Shown here: positions 40,905 to 49,187 of the stretch, in pieces
How the letters are laid out: every line of letters begins with the position of its first letter
Position numbering within the stretch: position 1 is the stretch's first letter
NCBI RefSeq assembly: GCF_007989625.1
Contig: NZ_BJUK01000002.1
Coordinates: 96,079 to 160,078, forward strand
Reading direction: 5' to 3'
Length of the DNA: 64,000 nucleotides
Origin: Bisbaumannia pacifica
GTDB taxonomy: Bacteria > Pseudomonadota > Gammaproteobacteria > Pseudomonadales > Halomonadaceae
Program-made: the position numbers and the translations under genes
Notes under the pieces: model-generated
Told to the model about the DNA's origin: nothing
The model's database searches: none
What the model saw: only the letters and a program-made list of their open reading frames with translations

Positions 40905-40950
40905 CTGTGCAGGCGCTTTGCACAGCGTTATCCACAGAAACTGTGCATAA
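40905..40950. promoter_or_regulatory. DnaA-box cluster
   Basis: Two exact matches to the DnaA box TTATNCACA face each other: TTATCCACA at 40928-40936 (forward) and TTATGCACA at 40942-40950 (reverse), five bases apart. Just to the left, CTGTGCA (40905-40911) and TGCACAG (40919-40925) form a second inverted pair, the latter a poor DnaA-box match. No gene overlaps. Whether DnaA binds is unknown. Confidence 0.55.
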
Positions 40951-40970
40951 CCGCGGCCTCGCCGTTGAAC

Positions 40971-41192
40971 TAGGCCAGCTCGCGACGGCTGGCGTGGGTA
41001 TCGCCAGGCTTAAGCCAGCTCGCAACGAGTGGCGTGGGTATCGCGGGCAGCCGGTCGGGCCCCTCCCGCATATTGATTCTACCGCCAGGCTTAGGCCAGC
41101 TCGCAACGGGTGGCGTGGGTATCGCGGGCAGCCGGTCGGGCCCCTCCCGCACATTGATTCTACCGCCAGGCTTAGGCCAGCTCGCAACGGGT
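40971..41192. repeat. 81-bp tandem repeat containing the 3' end of the neighbouring gene
   Basis: Units start at 41003 and 41084, each 81 bases and nearly identical; a third, partial copy starts at 41165 and is the true end of the DUF1338-like gene. A fourth, shortened copy (40971-41002) lacks 41 bases. On the reverse strand every unit repeats the gene's last codons, RCELA and TAA, plus about 60 downstream bases. Confidence 0.85.
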
Positions 41193-41939
41193 ATGACTGG
41201 GCAGCAGCAATTCGGCGGCGCGTTCCTGGCCCCCGACCAGGCAGCGCTGGACCAGGGCCAGGCCGCCCAGGGGAATGCGGTGCTCGTCACCGTCGGCGAA
41301 GGCCAGGCGGCGGGAGCCGGTGGCGTAGAAGCGATACTGGAGCAGCGCCGAGACCGGGAAGATGCCGTGGTGGCGGTCGGCATCGCCGTCGAGGCCGGCC
41401 TGCTGAAGCTCGTCGTCCAGCCGTTCGATGGGGCTACCCAGGCGATCGCAATCGAAGCCCACATGGTGTAGGCGTGGCCCCATCACCGCCAGCCAGGCGG
41501 CGATGGGATGGGCGGCCAGCAGACGCCGGTAGCCGTCCCAACTGGGCATCGGCCAGGGGCGCCCGCGACACAGCAGGTTCTGGCCGCGGCAGTCCTCTCG
41601 GTGCGCCTGGTCGATCAGGGCCTGGAGCTCGGCGCGCGGCTCGCGGGTCAGGGTGCCCAGCTGCAGTTCGCCCAGGGCCAGCCAGGGGCCGTCATCGGGC
41701 GGCGCCAGCAGGGTGACCAGCAGGCCCCGGTCGGCCATGGCATAGTGTTCGCAGCGGCGATAGCCGAAATGACTCAGGGTGGGCAACAGGGCGGCCGCCG
41801 AGAAGTTGCCGTGGTTAAGGGTCAGCAGGGCCAGGTACTCCGGCGACTGTTCCAGGGGCCACAGGCGAAGCGCGCCGATCTCGGGATGCTGGTGCACATA
41901 GTCGAGCCACAGCTGTTGTAGGAATTCGTCCCGTTGCAT
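41172..41939 (-). CDS. DUF1338-like protein (VOC-superfamily candidate)
   Basis: A 255-residue protein I assign only tentatively to the DUF1338 group, whose characterised member HglS is a 2-oxoadipate dioxygenase/decarboxylase of the VOC fold. The segment LTLNHGNFSAAALLPTLSHFGYR followed by a YAMADRGLL strand resembles the first metal-site module, and the later MGPRLHHVGFDCDRLG and FADGDEHRIPLGGLALVQ blocks are well-conserved-looking. It is much shorter than HglS. GAGGAG precedes the ATG at 41939 on the reverse strand. Its 3' end is duplicated downstream in 81-bp units. Confidence 0.6.
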   Translation of the reverse strand: MQRDEFLQQLWLDYVHQHPEIGALRLWPLEQSPEYLALLTLNHGNFSAAALLPTLSHFGYRRCEHYAMADRGLLVTLLAPPDDGPWLALGELQLGTLTREPRAELQALIDQAHREDCRGQNLLCRGRPWPMPSWDGYRRLLAAHPIAAWLAVMGPRLHHVGFDCDRLGSPIERLDDELQQAGLDGDADRHHGIFPVSALLQYRFYATGSRRLAFADGDEHRIPLGGLALVQRCLVGGQERAAELLLPSHTRCELA

Positions 41940-42076
41940 TGCCTGGTCGCTCCTCACCCTGGATATGGCTCGAGTATAGGTGGGCGGCGATCTTAAGCTT
42001 TCAACGAGGGGAGAACGCGGGCCCCGGCGCTTGGCGCGGTCCTTCGGCGGTGGGACAGGGCCTCTCGGCTCGCGGG

Positions 42077-43246
42077 CTAGCGGTCGGTCGCTCGCATCAG
42101 CGTCATGGCCTCCTGGCGCATCTCGGCCTCCTCGTCGGTGGCCAGGACCCAGAGCCTCGGCCCGTGACCGCGGTCCAGGCGTGGCCCATGCGCGGCATTG
42201 CGCTCGGGATCCAGCGCCACGCCCAGCCAGGCCAGCGCCTCGCAGACCCGCTGGCGAATCGGCGCGGCATGCTCGCCGATGCCGGCGGTAAACACCAGGG
42301 TGTCGAGGCCGCCGAGGACCGCCACCAGGGCGCCGATCTCGCGGACCAGGCGATGCACGAAGAGATCCACCGCTTCCTGGCAGGCCGCATCCTGGCGGCT
42401 CAGCAGGTCGCGCATATCGTCGGAGTGGCCGGAGACCCCCAGCAGGCCGCTGTCGTGGTAGAGCAACCGCTCGATTCGCCCGATATCCCAGCCGCGCTGC
42501 TGCTGGAGGTAGAGCACGACCCCCGGGTCCAGGGCGCCGCAGCGCCGGCCCATCATCAGTCCGTCCAGGGCGGTAAAGCCCATGGTGGTGGCCAGGCTAC
42601 GGCCTCGGTGCATGGCACACAGGCTGGCGCCCTGGCCCAGGTGGGCGACGATGGCACGGCCGCCGGCCTTATCGCCGTCGAGCTCGGCCAGGCGCCGAGC
42701 GATATAGGCATAGGAGAGGCCGTGGAAGCCGTAGCGCAGGATGCCCTCCTCGCTGAGCGCCCGGGGCAGGGCGAACAGCTGATGGAGCCTCGGCTGGTCG
42801 TGATGGAAGGCGGTATCGAAGCAGCCGATCTGAAGTGGCCCGGGCAGGCGCTCGCGGCAGGCGCGCACCACCGCCAGGGCCTGGGGCTGATGCAGCGGCG
42901 CCAGGGGCGAGAGGGCGTCGAGGCGGGCCAGGGTCGCCTCGTCCAGGATCACCGGAGCGGCGAAGTCGCGCCCCCCATGGACGATCCGGTGGACGATGGC
43001 GTCGAGGCCCGTGAGTTCCTCACTCGCCGCCAGCCAGTCGAGCAGTGCCGCGGCCGCGGCGGGGGTGTCCGGCGCCGCGAGGGCCGCGGGGGGCGAGAGG
43101 CCGGCGGGGGCCTGGGAGAGGCGCAGCCGCGGCGTCGCACCGATGCGCTCGATCAGCCCGCGCAGGCGGCGCGCCTCGCCCTCATAGAGCGCGAACTTGA
43201 GGGTCGAGGAGCCGCCGTTGAGGATCAGGTGCCGTGGTGCCGTCAT
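42077..43246 (-). CDS. ackA: acetate kinase
   Basis: A 389-residue acetate kinase, making ATP from acetyl phosphate. Conserved elements: phosphate-binding LILNGGSSTLKF at the start (most homologues have NCGSSS or NAGSSS), HRIVHGG (about 86-92), YGFHGLSY with the catalytic-area histidine, MGFTALDGLMMGRRCGALDPG, and the FTAGIGEH motif. It lies 30 bases after the phosphotransacetylase gene on the same strand, making a pta-ackA operon. The gene is somewhat shorter than E. coli AckA. Confidence 0.92.
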   Translation of the reverse strand: MTAPRHLILNGGSSTLKFALYEGEARRLRGLIERIGATPRLRLSQAPAGLSPPAALAAPDTPAAAAALLDWLAASEELTGLDAIVHRIVHGGRDFAAPVILDEATLARLDALSPLAPLHQPQALAVVRACRERLPGPLQIGCFDTAFHHDQPRLHQLFALPRALSEEGILRYGFHGLSYAYIARRLAELDGDKAGGRAIVAHLGQGASLCAMHRGRSLATTMGFTALDGLMMGRRCGALDPGVVLYLQQQRGWDIGRIERLLYHDSGLLGVSGHSDDMRDLLSRQDAACQEAVDLFVHRLVREIGALVAVLGGLDTLVFTAGIGEHAAPIRQRVCEALAWLGVALDPERNAAHGPRLDRGHGPRLWVLATDEEAEMRQEAMTLMRATDR

Positions 43247-43276
43247 CGCCAGTCTCCCGGGTAGGCCATGGATCGC

Positions 43277-44227
43277 TCACTCATCGTCCGCCGCGTCCTG
43301 GCGCTGATAATAGCGGGCCAGCAGCAGGGCCAGGGCCGCCGAGGCCAGGCGTGATTGGCAGTCGTCGGAGCGGCTGGTCAGCATGATCGGCACCCGGGCC
43401 CCGATCACCAGTCCCGCCGCCTGAGCGCCGGCCAGATGAATCAACAACTTGGCGATCATATTGGCGGCCTCCAGGTCTGGCGCCACCAGCACATGGGCCT
43501 GCCCCGCCACCTCGGAGTGCAGGTGCTTGCTGTGGGCGGCGGCCAGCGACACGGCATTGTCGATGGCCAGGGGACCGTCGAGCAGGCCGCCCTCGACCTG
43601 GCCGCGCTCGGCCATCTTGCACAGGGCGGCGGCCTCCAGGGTCGAGGGGATGGTGGGACGCACCGTCTCCACCGCGGAGAGCAGGGCCACCCGGGGGCGA
43701 TCGATGCCCATGGCGCGGGCCAGGTCGATGGCGTTCTGGACGATATCGCGCTTGGCGGTCAGATCCGGGGCGATATGCAGGGCGCCGTCGGTGATCAGCA
43801 GCGGCAGGCCATAGCTGGGCACGTCGAGCGCGTAGACATGACTCATCTGGCGTTCGGTGCGCAGTCCGGCCCGGCGGGCAAGGGTCGCCGACATCAACTC
43901 GTCGGTATGCAGGGCGCCCTTCATCAGCGCCTCCACCGTGCCCTCGGCGGCCAGGCTCACGGCGCGCTCGGCGGAGGCGTGGCTGTGGGGGGTGTCGATC
44001 AGCTCGATGCCCTCCAGGTCCCAGTCGATGGCCTCGGCGGCGGCGACGATGCGTCGCCGCGGACCCACCAGCACCGGCTGGATCAGCCCCTCGCGCCAGG
44101 CGGCCAGTGCGCCACCGAGGGAGGCCTCGTCGCAGGGATGGACCACGGCGGTGCGCAGGGCCGGCAGGCCATGGGCATTGACGATCAGGCGGCGGTGACG
44201 CTCACCGGGACGGGGCTGGGCTTCCAT
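43277..44227 (-). CDS. phosphate acetyl/butyryltransferase
   Basis: A 316-residue phosphotransacylase of the short PTA/PTB type, interconverting acyl-CoA and acyl phosphate. It lacks the N-terminal domains of long Pta. The GTVEALMKGALHTDELM segment (about 96-112), the SHVYALDVP core and the late VLVAPDLEAANMIAKLLIHLAGA motif are characteristic. Paired with acetate kinase, acetyl-CoA is the likely substrate, but PTB-type enzymes can take butyryl-CoA. Confidence 0.88.
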   Translation of the reverse strand: MEAQPRPGERHRRLIVNAHGLPALRTAVVHPCDEASLGGALAAWREGLIQPVLVGPRRRIVAAAEAIDWDLEGIELIDTPHSHASAERAVSLAAEGTVEALMKGALHTDELMSATLARRAGLRTERQMSHVYALDVPSYGLPLLITDGALHIAPDLTAKRDIVQNAIDLARAMGIDRPRVALLSAVETVRPTIPSTLEAAALCKMAERGQVEGGLLDGPLAIDNAVSLAAAHSKHLHSEVAGQAHVLVAPDLEAANMIAKLLIHLAGAQAAGLVIGARVPIMLTSRSDDCQSRLASAALALLLARYYQRQDAADDE

Positions 44228-44340
44228 GGCACTGACTCCCTAGAGTGACAATCGAGAGTCTCACTCTAGGCCATGGCGGGCGAGGGAGTAAGGGGAGTGA
44301 CTTGATCCAGGTCATCGGAGTGGGTGGCGTCGCAATAAAA

Positions 44341-44360
44341 AACGGCCCCGAGGGGCCGTT
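44341..44360 (-). terminator. intrinsic terminator of grxA
   Basis: Reverse-strand stem AACGGCCC with a four-base loop, followed by TTTT and an AT-rich stretch. Confidence 0.8.
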
Positions 44361-44378
44361 GGCGAGAGGCGCCGGCGC

Positions 44379-44654
44379 TTACTGGGCGGAGGTTTCCGGC
44401 AGCAGGGCCTGGTCGCGCACGTACTGGTCGAATTCGGTGAAGCCGCCGATATGGGTCTGGCCGACGAAGATCTGCGGCACGGTTTCCACCGGCTTGCCGA
44501 TGGTCTTCTCCATGTCGGCCTTGGTGATGCCCTCTTCGTGGATATCGATGTAGCGGAAGCCCTCGATGGCCTTGGCCTCGCTGAGGCGCTCGGCGAGCTC
44601 CTTGGCACGCACGCAGAAGGGGCAACCGGGACGACCGAAGATGGCAACGAACAT
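44379..44654 (-). CDS. grxA: glutaredoxin 1 (GrxA type)
   Basis: A 91-residue glutaredoxin that reduces disulfides and ribonucleotide reductase with glutathione. The start FGRPGCPFCVRAKELAERL holds the redox pair CPFC (about residues 11-14). The glutathione-site segments TVPQIFVGQTHIGG (about 60-73) and the HEEGITKADMEK helix resemble E. coli Grx1 more than Grx3. The ATG at 44654 has GGAGAGAAT upstream; 33 upstream codons are excluded. Confidence 0.9.
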   Translation of the reverse strand: MFVAIFGRPGCPFCVRAKELAERLSEAKAIEGFRYIDIHEEGITKADMEKTIGKPVETVPQIFVGQTHIGGFTEFDQYVRDQALLPETSAQ

Positions 44655-44789
44655 GATTCTCTCCTCTAGAAAAACCGGGGGTATCGAAAAATCTGGCGCC
44701 ATTGTCTCCGATCGCCCCCCGCTTGGCCAATAGGGCCTGGCTACATCGGCCATTGGGCCGGCTTATCGGCGCTTAGGCTCCCGGCTGGA

Positions 44790-45620
<831 letters not shown>

Positions 45621-45805
45621 GCTGACTCCTTGAGTAAACGGGCTTGCTTGCCAAGCCTAGCATCGCCGCTGGAATCATGGGGGGATTGCCGTGCCCGGCG
45701 ATGGCCTGCCTCTAGGCCTTAGAGCGAAAAGGGGACTCACTGCGATAGGTGTGACCTCGACGGAGGCGCCGTTATACTGGCCGCTCGATATGCCGGAGAG
45801 ATGCC

Positions 45806-46216
45806 ATGCAGGCCCTGAGCGCCGACGACTACGCCCGTTTGCAGCAGCTGGCGCAGCGCTATTCGCAGCGTTTTGCCGCCGAGATCCACCGCTCGCCCCA
45901 CTACAACGACCGCTTGCGGGTCGACCTGCTCTGTTTCCAGCCCTTCGCCGGGGAGTGGTGCGGGGCCCTGCTGACGCCGGTCTCGCTCTCCCTGGTGCTG
46001 GTGTCGCCGACGCCGGGGGGCTTCGATGCCGAGGCGCCGCCTCGCCTGGTCGACCTGCCCGGCGGCGGCTACCCCTTCGAGCCGGTCGATCTGGGCGAGG
46101 GGGACGGGTTGTGGTGCTGTGAGCTGCTCGATGACCTGAGAGACCTGGACTCCTCCGCCGAGGCCAGTCGCCTGGCCCAGCATCTGCTGGCGCGGGTCAT
46201 GACCCCGGCGGAATAG
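45806..46216 (+). CDS. HybE-like protein ([NiFe]-hydrogenase chaperone fold)
   Basis: A 136-residue protein. Its core, CFQPFAGEWCGALLTPVSLSLVL followed by LVDLPGGGYPFEP and a late SSAEASRLAQHLLARVM helix, matches the order of blocks in E. coli HybE (FEGQWTGCVITPWMLS and so on). HybE assists the large subunit of hydrogenase 2. No hydrogenase gene lies within the window, so the local role is unclear; related orphans may act on another client. Convergent with the RoxR gene. Confidence 0.55.
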   Translation: MQALSADDYARLQQLAQRYSQRFAAEIHRSPHYNDRLRVDLLCFQPFAGEWCGALLTPVSLSLVLVSPTPGGFDAEAPPRLVDLPGGGYPFEPVDLGEGDGLWCCELLDDLRDLDSSAEASRLAQHLLARVMTPAE

Positions 46217-46235
46217 GCCGCGAGCTGGCGGGAAG

Positions 46236-46775
46236 TTATCGCCGTACGGGACGCTTCTGCAGCTTGCGCTGCAGCGTCCGGCGGTGCATCCCCAGGGCCC
46301 GGGCGGTGGCGGAGATATTGCCGTCATGCTCCTGGAGCACCTTCTGGATATGCTCCCAGGTGACCCGGTTGATGGAGGGCGGGTTGTCGGCCAGCTCGGC
46401 GTCCGGGTCGCCTCCCTGCTTGTCGAAGGCGGCGAGGATCTCGTCGGCGTCGGCGGGCTTGCACAGGTAGTTGACGGCCCCCAGCTTGATCGCCTCCACG
46501 GCGGTGGCGATGCTCGAGTAGCCGGTCAGCACCACCACCCGGCAGGCGGGCGCCACCTCGAGCAGCTCGGGTAGCAGCTTGAGGCCGGAGTCGTGCTCCA
46601 GCTTCAGGTCCAGGGTGGCCAGGGCCGGTGGCGCCTGGCGCGCCTTGGCCAGGGACTCTTCGGCATCGTGGGCCACCAGCACCTCATAGCCACGGCGGCT
46701 CATGGCACGCTCCATCACATGACAGAACATCTCGTCGTCGTCGATGATCAGCAGTCGTTCGGGGCTCTCGCTCAT
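46236..46775 (-). CDS. roxR: response regulator of the RegA/PrrA/RoxR family
   Basis: A 179-residue regulator. The receiver domain (about 1-120) has the acidic pocket IIDDDE (11-15), phospho-acceptor Asp56 in ATLDLKL, and the switch lysine in YLCKPAD. A Pro-rich linker leads to a Fis-type helix-turn-helix (ISATARALGMHRRTLQRKLQK) typical of the global redox regulator RegA/ActR/RoxR. It controls respiratory oxidases in relatives. It follows the sensor gene by 21 bases. Confidence 0.92.
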   Translation of the reverse strand: MSESPERLLIIDDDEMFCHVMERAMSRRGYEVLVAHDAEESLAKARQAPPALATLDLKLEHDSGLKLLPELLEVAPACRVVVLTGYSSIATAVEAIKLGAVNYLCKPADADEILAAFDKQGGDPDAELADNPPSINRVTWEHIQKVLQEHDGNISATARALGMHRRTLQRKLQKRPVRR

Positions 46776-46796
46776 GGGCTCCTCTCTCGTCGGGGG

Positions 46797-48086
46797 TCAG
46801 GCGTCACCGGGCGCCTGGCGGGGCAGCTTCACCTCGGTCAGGGTGCCACCCTCCTCGTGATTGTACAGGCTGACTCCGCCACCGAAGCGGTTGATGGTGG
46901 AGTGGGTCAGGAACAGGCCGATCCCCATGCCCTTGGACTTGGTGGAGACGAAGGTGTCTCCCAACTGGTCGGCGATGGACATCGCCACCCCGGGGCCGTG
47001 ATCGCGAATGTCGATGATCACCTCCTCGGCGTTCCAGTCGAGGCTGATGGAGATATCCTGGGGATTGGCGTCGGCGGCGTTGTTGAGCAGGTTGAGCAGC
47101 GCCTGCTCCAGGGTGGTGTCCACCGCCATATTCGGTGTGCCGCGCCGGTCGGCGATCTCGAAGCGGTGGCTGACATCGGGACGCAGCACCAGCCAGCGCT
47201 GGATCACCCCACGCAGCCAGGCCTCGGCGGAGGCGAGCTCGGGTTCCGCCAGGCGTCGTCGATCGGCATTGGCCACCAGCGCCTGGAGGCGCGTCTTGCA
47301 GGTGTCGACCTGCTGGCGGAGCAGGTCGATATCCGCCTCCAGGTGGGGGTGTCCCGCGGCGTCCTGGCGCATCTCCTTGAGCAGTACCGCCATGGTCGAG
47401 AGCGGCGTGCCGAGCTCATGGGCGGTGCCCGCCGCCTGGGTGGCCACCGCCAGGACCTGCTCGTTGCGCAGGGCCGCCTCCCGGGTGCGCGACAGGGTCT
47501 GGTCCCGGCGCCGCAGGGCATGAGCCATCTTGAAGATAAAGAAGGTCACCAGGCTGGCCGAGAGCCCGAAGTTGATCCACATCCCCAGCACATGCAGGTT
47601 GACGTCGCCGATCAGGGCGCCCGGCCCCAGGGCGCCGTGGCTGAGCTGGGGCACCGGCTCGTAGAACACCATCAGGAAGGTGTAGCCGGCCATGGCGCCG
47701 CTGGCGGTGATCCAGGCGTAGAGCCAGGGCAGGGTGGCGGCGGCGATGGTCACCGGCACCAGGTAGTAGGTGATAAAGGGATTGGTGGAGCCGCCGGTAA
47801 AGTAGAAGAGCAGGGTCAGGCCGGTGATATCCGCCAGCAGATGGCCGAGGTACTCGGTATCGGTGACCGCCCGGGGGCGGCTGAGTCGCCACCAGGTGGC
47901 GATATTGATCAGTCCCATGGCGATGATCACCGCCACCACCGGCAGGGTGCTGAGCTCGAAGCCCAGCACCTCGATGCCGAAGATGATCATGCCCAGGAAA
48001 CCGGTCCAGGTGATGCCGCGCACGAAGGTCAGGCGCACCAGGTTGCGGTTGGGGGTCGATAGCGGCAGGGGCAGGGCGGCTTGCAT
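46797..48086 (-). CDS. roxS: redox sensor histidine kinase RegB/PrrB/RoxS family
   Basis: A 429-residue sensor kinase with six N-terminal helices. The quinone-site motif GGSTNPF lies in the third-to-fourth helix region (about 97-103). The phospho-acceptor is in GTAHELGTPLST (about 217-228), and the redox-sensing cysteine position is kept in LRQQVDTCKTRL. N, G1 and G2 boxes (LLNNAADA, DHGPGVA, KGMGIGLFL) complete the kinase domain. With RoxR it likely adjusts the aerobic respiratory chain, including oxidases like the one at 2.5-10 kb; that link is inference. Confidence 0.93.
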   Translation of the reverse strand: MQAALPLPLSTPNRNLVRLTFVRGITWTGFLGMIIFGIEVLGFELSTLPVVAVIIAMGLINIATWWRLSRPRAVTDTEYLGHLLADITGLTLLFYFTGGSTNPFITYYLVPVTIAAATLPWLYAWITASGAMAGYTFLMVFYEPVPQLSHGALGPGALIGDVNLHVLGMWINFGLSASLVTFFIFKMAHALRRRDQTLSRTREAALRNEQVLAVATQAAGTAHELGTPLSTMAVLLKEMRQDAAGHPHLEADIDLLRQQVDTCKTRLQALVANADRRRLAEPELASAEAWLRGVIQRWLVLRPDVSHRFEIADRRGTPNMAVDTTLEQALLNLLNNAADANPQDISISLDWNAEEVIIDIRDHGPGVAMSIADQLGDTFVSTKSKGMGIGLFLTHSTINRFGGGVSLYNHEEGGTLTEVKLPRQAPGDA

Positions 48087-48175
48087 GGGGGCTCCATCCG
48101 GTCGGTGCGCTTATGATACCGCATTGCCGGAGCGCTCGGCGTGGCCCGCGAGCCTTGGGCCGGGGCAGGTTGTCG

Positions 48176-48205
48176 CACCCGCGCCGGGGGAGATCGGCGC
48201 GGGTG
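48176..48205. terminator. hairpin upstream of roxS
   Basis: 11-bp stem CACCCGCGCCG with an eight-base loop. It could end a transcript of the small reverse-strand gene at 48227-48322. No T-run follows. Confidence 0.45.
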
Positions 48206-48226
48206 GGGGCAAGCCGAGTCCTGGCA

Positions 48227-48322
48227 TTACTCCTGAGCGCTGGCCCTGCGCCATGGCGGCGGCCTCTTGGCGATGATCAGGATGCCGATCGCCACGATCA
48301 GTCCGGGAGAAATCAGTTCCAT
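48227..48322 (-). CDS. possible small membrane protein, 31 aa
   Basis: An ATG-started frame encodes one short hydrophobic helix (LISPGLIVAIGILIIAKR) followed by a basic, proline-rich tail. The hydrophobic-then-basic layout is typical of real small membrane proteins, and a hairpin follows. There is no good ribosome site, and I do not recognise the sequence, so it may be chance. Confidence 0.25.
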   Translation of the reverse strand: MELISPGLIVAIGILIIAKRPPPWRRASAQE

Positions 48323-48371
48323 GGAGCAGTCAGAGATAGGCGGGGTTCCACTCCATGGGTGAGTTCCTTGT

Positions 48372-48408
48372 GGGTAACGATGGCGTTACCATAGCACTCC
48401 AGTTACCC
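48372..48408. promoter_or_regulatory. inverted-repeat operator candidate upstream of luxS
   Basis: GGTAACG-ATGG-CGTTACC (48373-48390) is a perfect 7-bp palindrome, and GTTACCC at 48402-48408 adds a third half-site opposite GGGTAAC. It lies 37-73 bases before the luxS start, a promoter-like position. Confidence 0.45.
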
Positions 48409-48444
48409 CATTCGTCGATTCGACCAGGATAAGGAAAGGTTTCA

Positions 48445-48972
48445 ATGCCCCTGCTGGACAGTTTTCGCGTCGATCATACCCGCATGCAGGCTCCGGCGGT
48501 GCGCATCGCCAAGACCATGCAGACCCCCTCCGGCGATCCCATCACCGTCTACGACCTGCGTTTCTGTGTGCCCAACGAGGAGCTGCTCTCCGAGAAGGGG
48601 ATCCACACCCTGGAGCACCTCTTCGCCGGTTTTATGCGTGACCACCTCAACGGCGATAACGTGGAGATCATCGATATCTCGCCGATGGGCTGCCGCACCG
48701 GCTTCTACATGAGCCTGATCGGTACCCCCGAGGAGGCCCGGGTCGCCGAGGCCTGGAAGGCCGCCATGCAGGACGTGCTCCAGGTGCCCGGCATGGACCA
48801 GATTCCCGAGCTCAACGAGTACCAGTGCGGTACCTACACCATGCACTCCCTGGACGAGGCCAAGGCCATCGCCGAGCAGATCCTCGCCCGCGGCGTCAGC
48901 GTCAACAGCAATGACGAGCTCTACCTCAGCGAAGCATTTCTCGACCAGGCCACCGCCAAGCCCGCCGACTGA
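48445..48972 (+). CDS. luxS: S-ribosylhomocysteine lyase
   Basis: LuxS (175 aa) cleaves S-ribosylhomocysteine to homocysteine and DPD, the precursor of autoinducer-2. Metal ligands His54 and His58 (HTLEH) and Cys128 (NEYQCGT) and the catalytic Cys83 (MGCRTGFY) are all present. AAGGAAAGG precedes the ATG. Single gene with its own terminator. No AI-2 receptor is visible nearby, so the methyl-cycle role may dominate. Confidence 0.97.
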   Translation: MPLLDSFRVDHTRMQAPAVRIAKTMQTPSGDPITVYDLRFCVPNEELLSEKGIHTLEHLFAGFMRDHLNGDNVEIIDISPMGCRTGFYMSLIGTPEEARVAEAWKAAMQDVLQVPGMDQIPELNEYQCGTYTMHSLDEAKAIAEQILARGVSVNSNDELYLSEAFLDQATAKPAD

Positions 48973-49027
48973 GGGGCCCTTGCCTGGCGGCCGTGTCGTA
49001 GGAATCGGTCGCCCCGGCCTCTGTTTG

Positions 49028-49051
49028 CGCCGCCCACCCGGGCGGCGTTTT
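49028..49051 (+). terminator. intrinsic terminator of luxS
   Basis: 8-bp stem CGCCGCCC with an ACCC loop followed by TTTT. Confidence 0.8.
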
Positions 49052-49078
49052 GCTGTCGAGCCGGCGGTTGCGGTCCTG

Positions 49079-49108
49079 GCGACAAGCCGGGGCCGGGCAA
49101 GCTACAAT
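49079..49108 (+). promoter_or_regulatory. candidate prfC promoter
   Basis: GCGACA (49079-49084) and TACAAT (49103-49108) with an 18-base spacer resemble a sigma-70 promoter, about 80 bases before the prfC start. Confidence 0.45.
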
Positions 49109-49187
49109 GCGCGCCAACCGACACCCATCGCCCCGCTCGCTGCCCTTGGCGAGCCCCGGGGCGAATACAGATAGGCGACAGCGGATA

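Larger units (their letters stand above)
48087..48444. promoter_or_regulatory. 358-base region between roxS and luxS
   Basis: It holds a hairpin (48176-48205), a possible 31-codon reverse-strand gene (48227-48322) and inverted repeats before luxS (48372-48408). No larger gene is visible. Confidence 0.5.

Noticed and set aside
40834..41464. Reverse and forward open frames with 27-residue repeats
   Set aside because: They arise because the 81-bp repeat is a multiple of three and stays open in several frames; no ribosome site or family similarity supports them.
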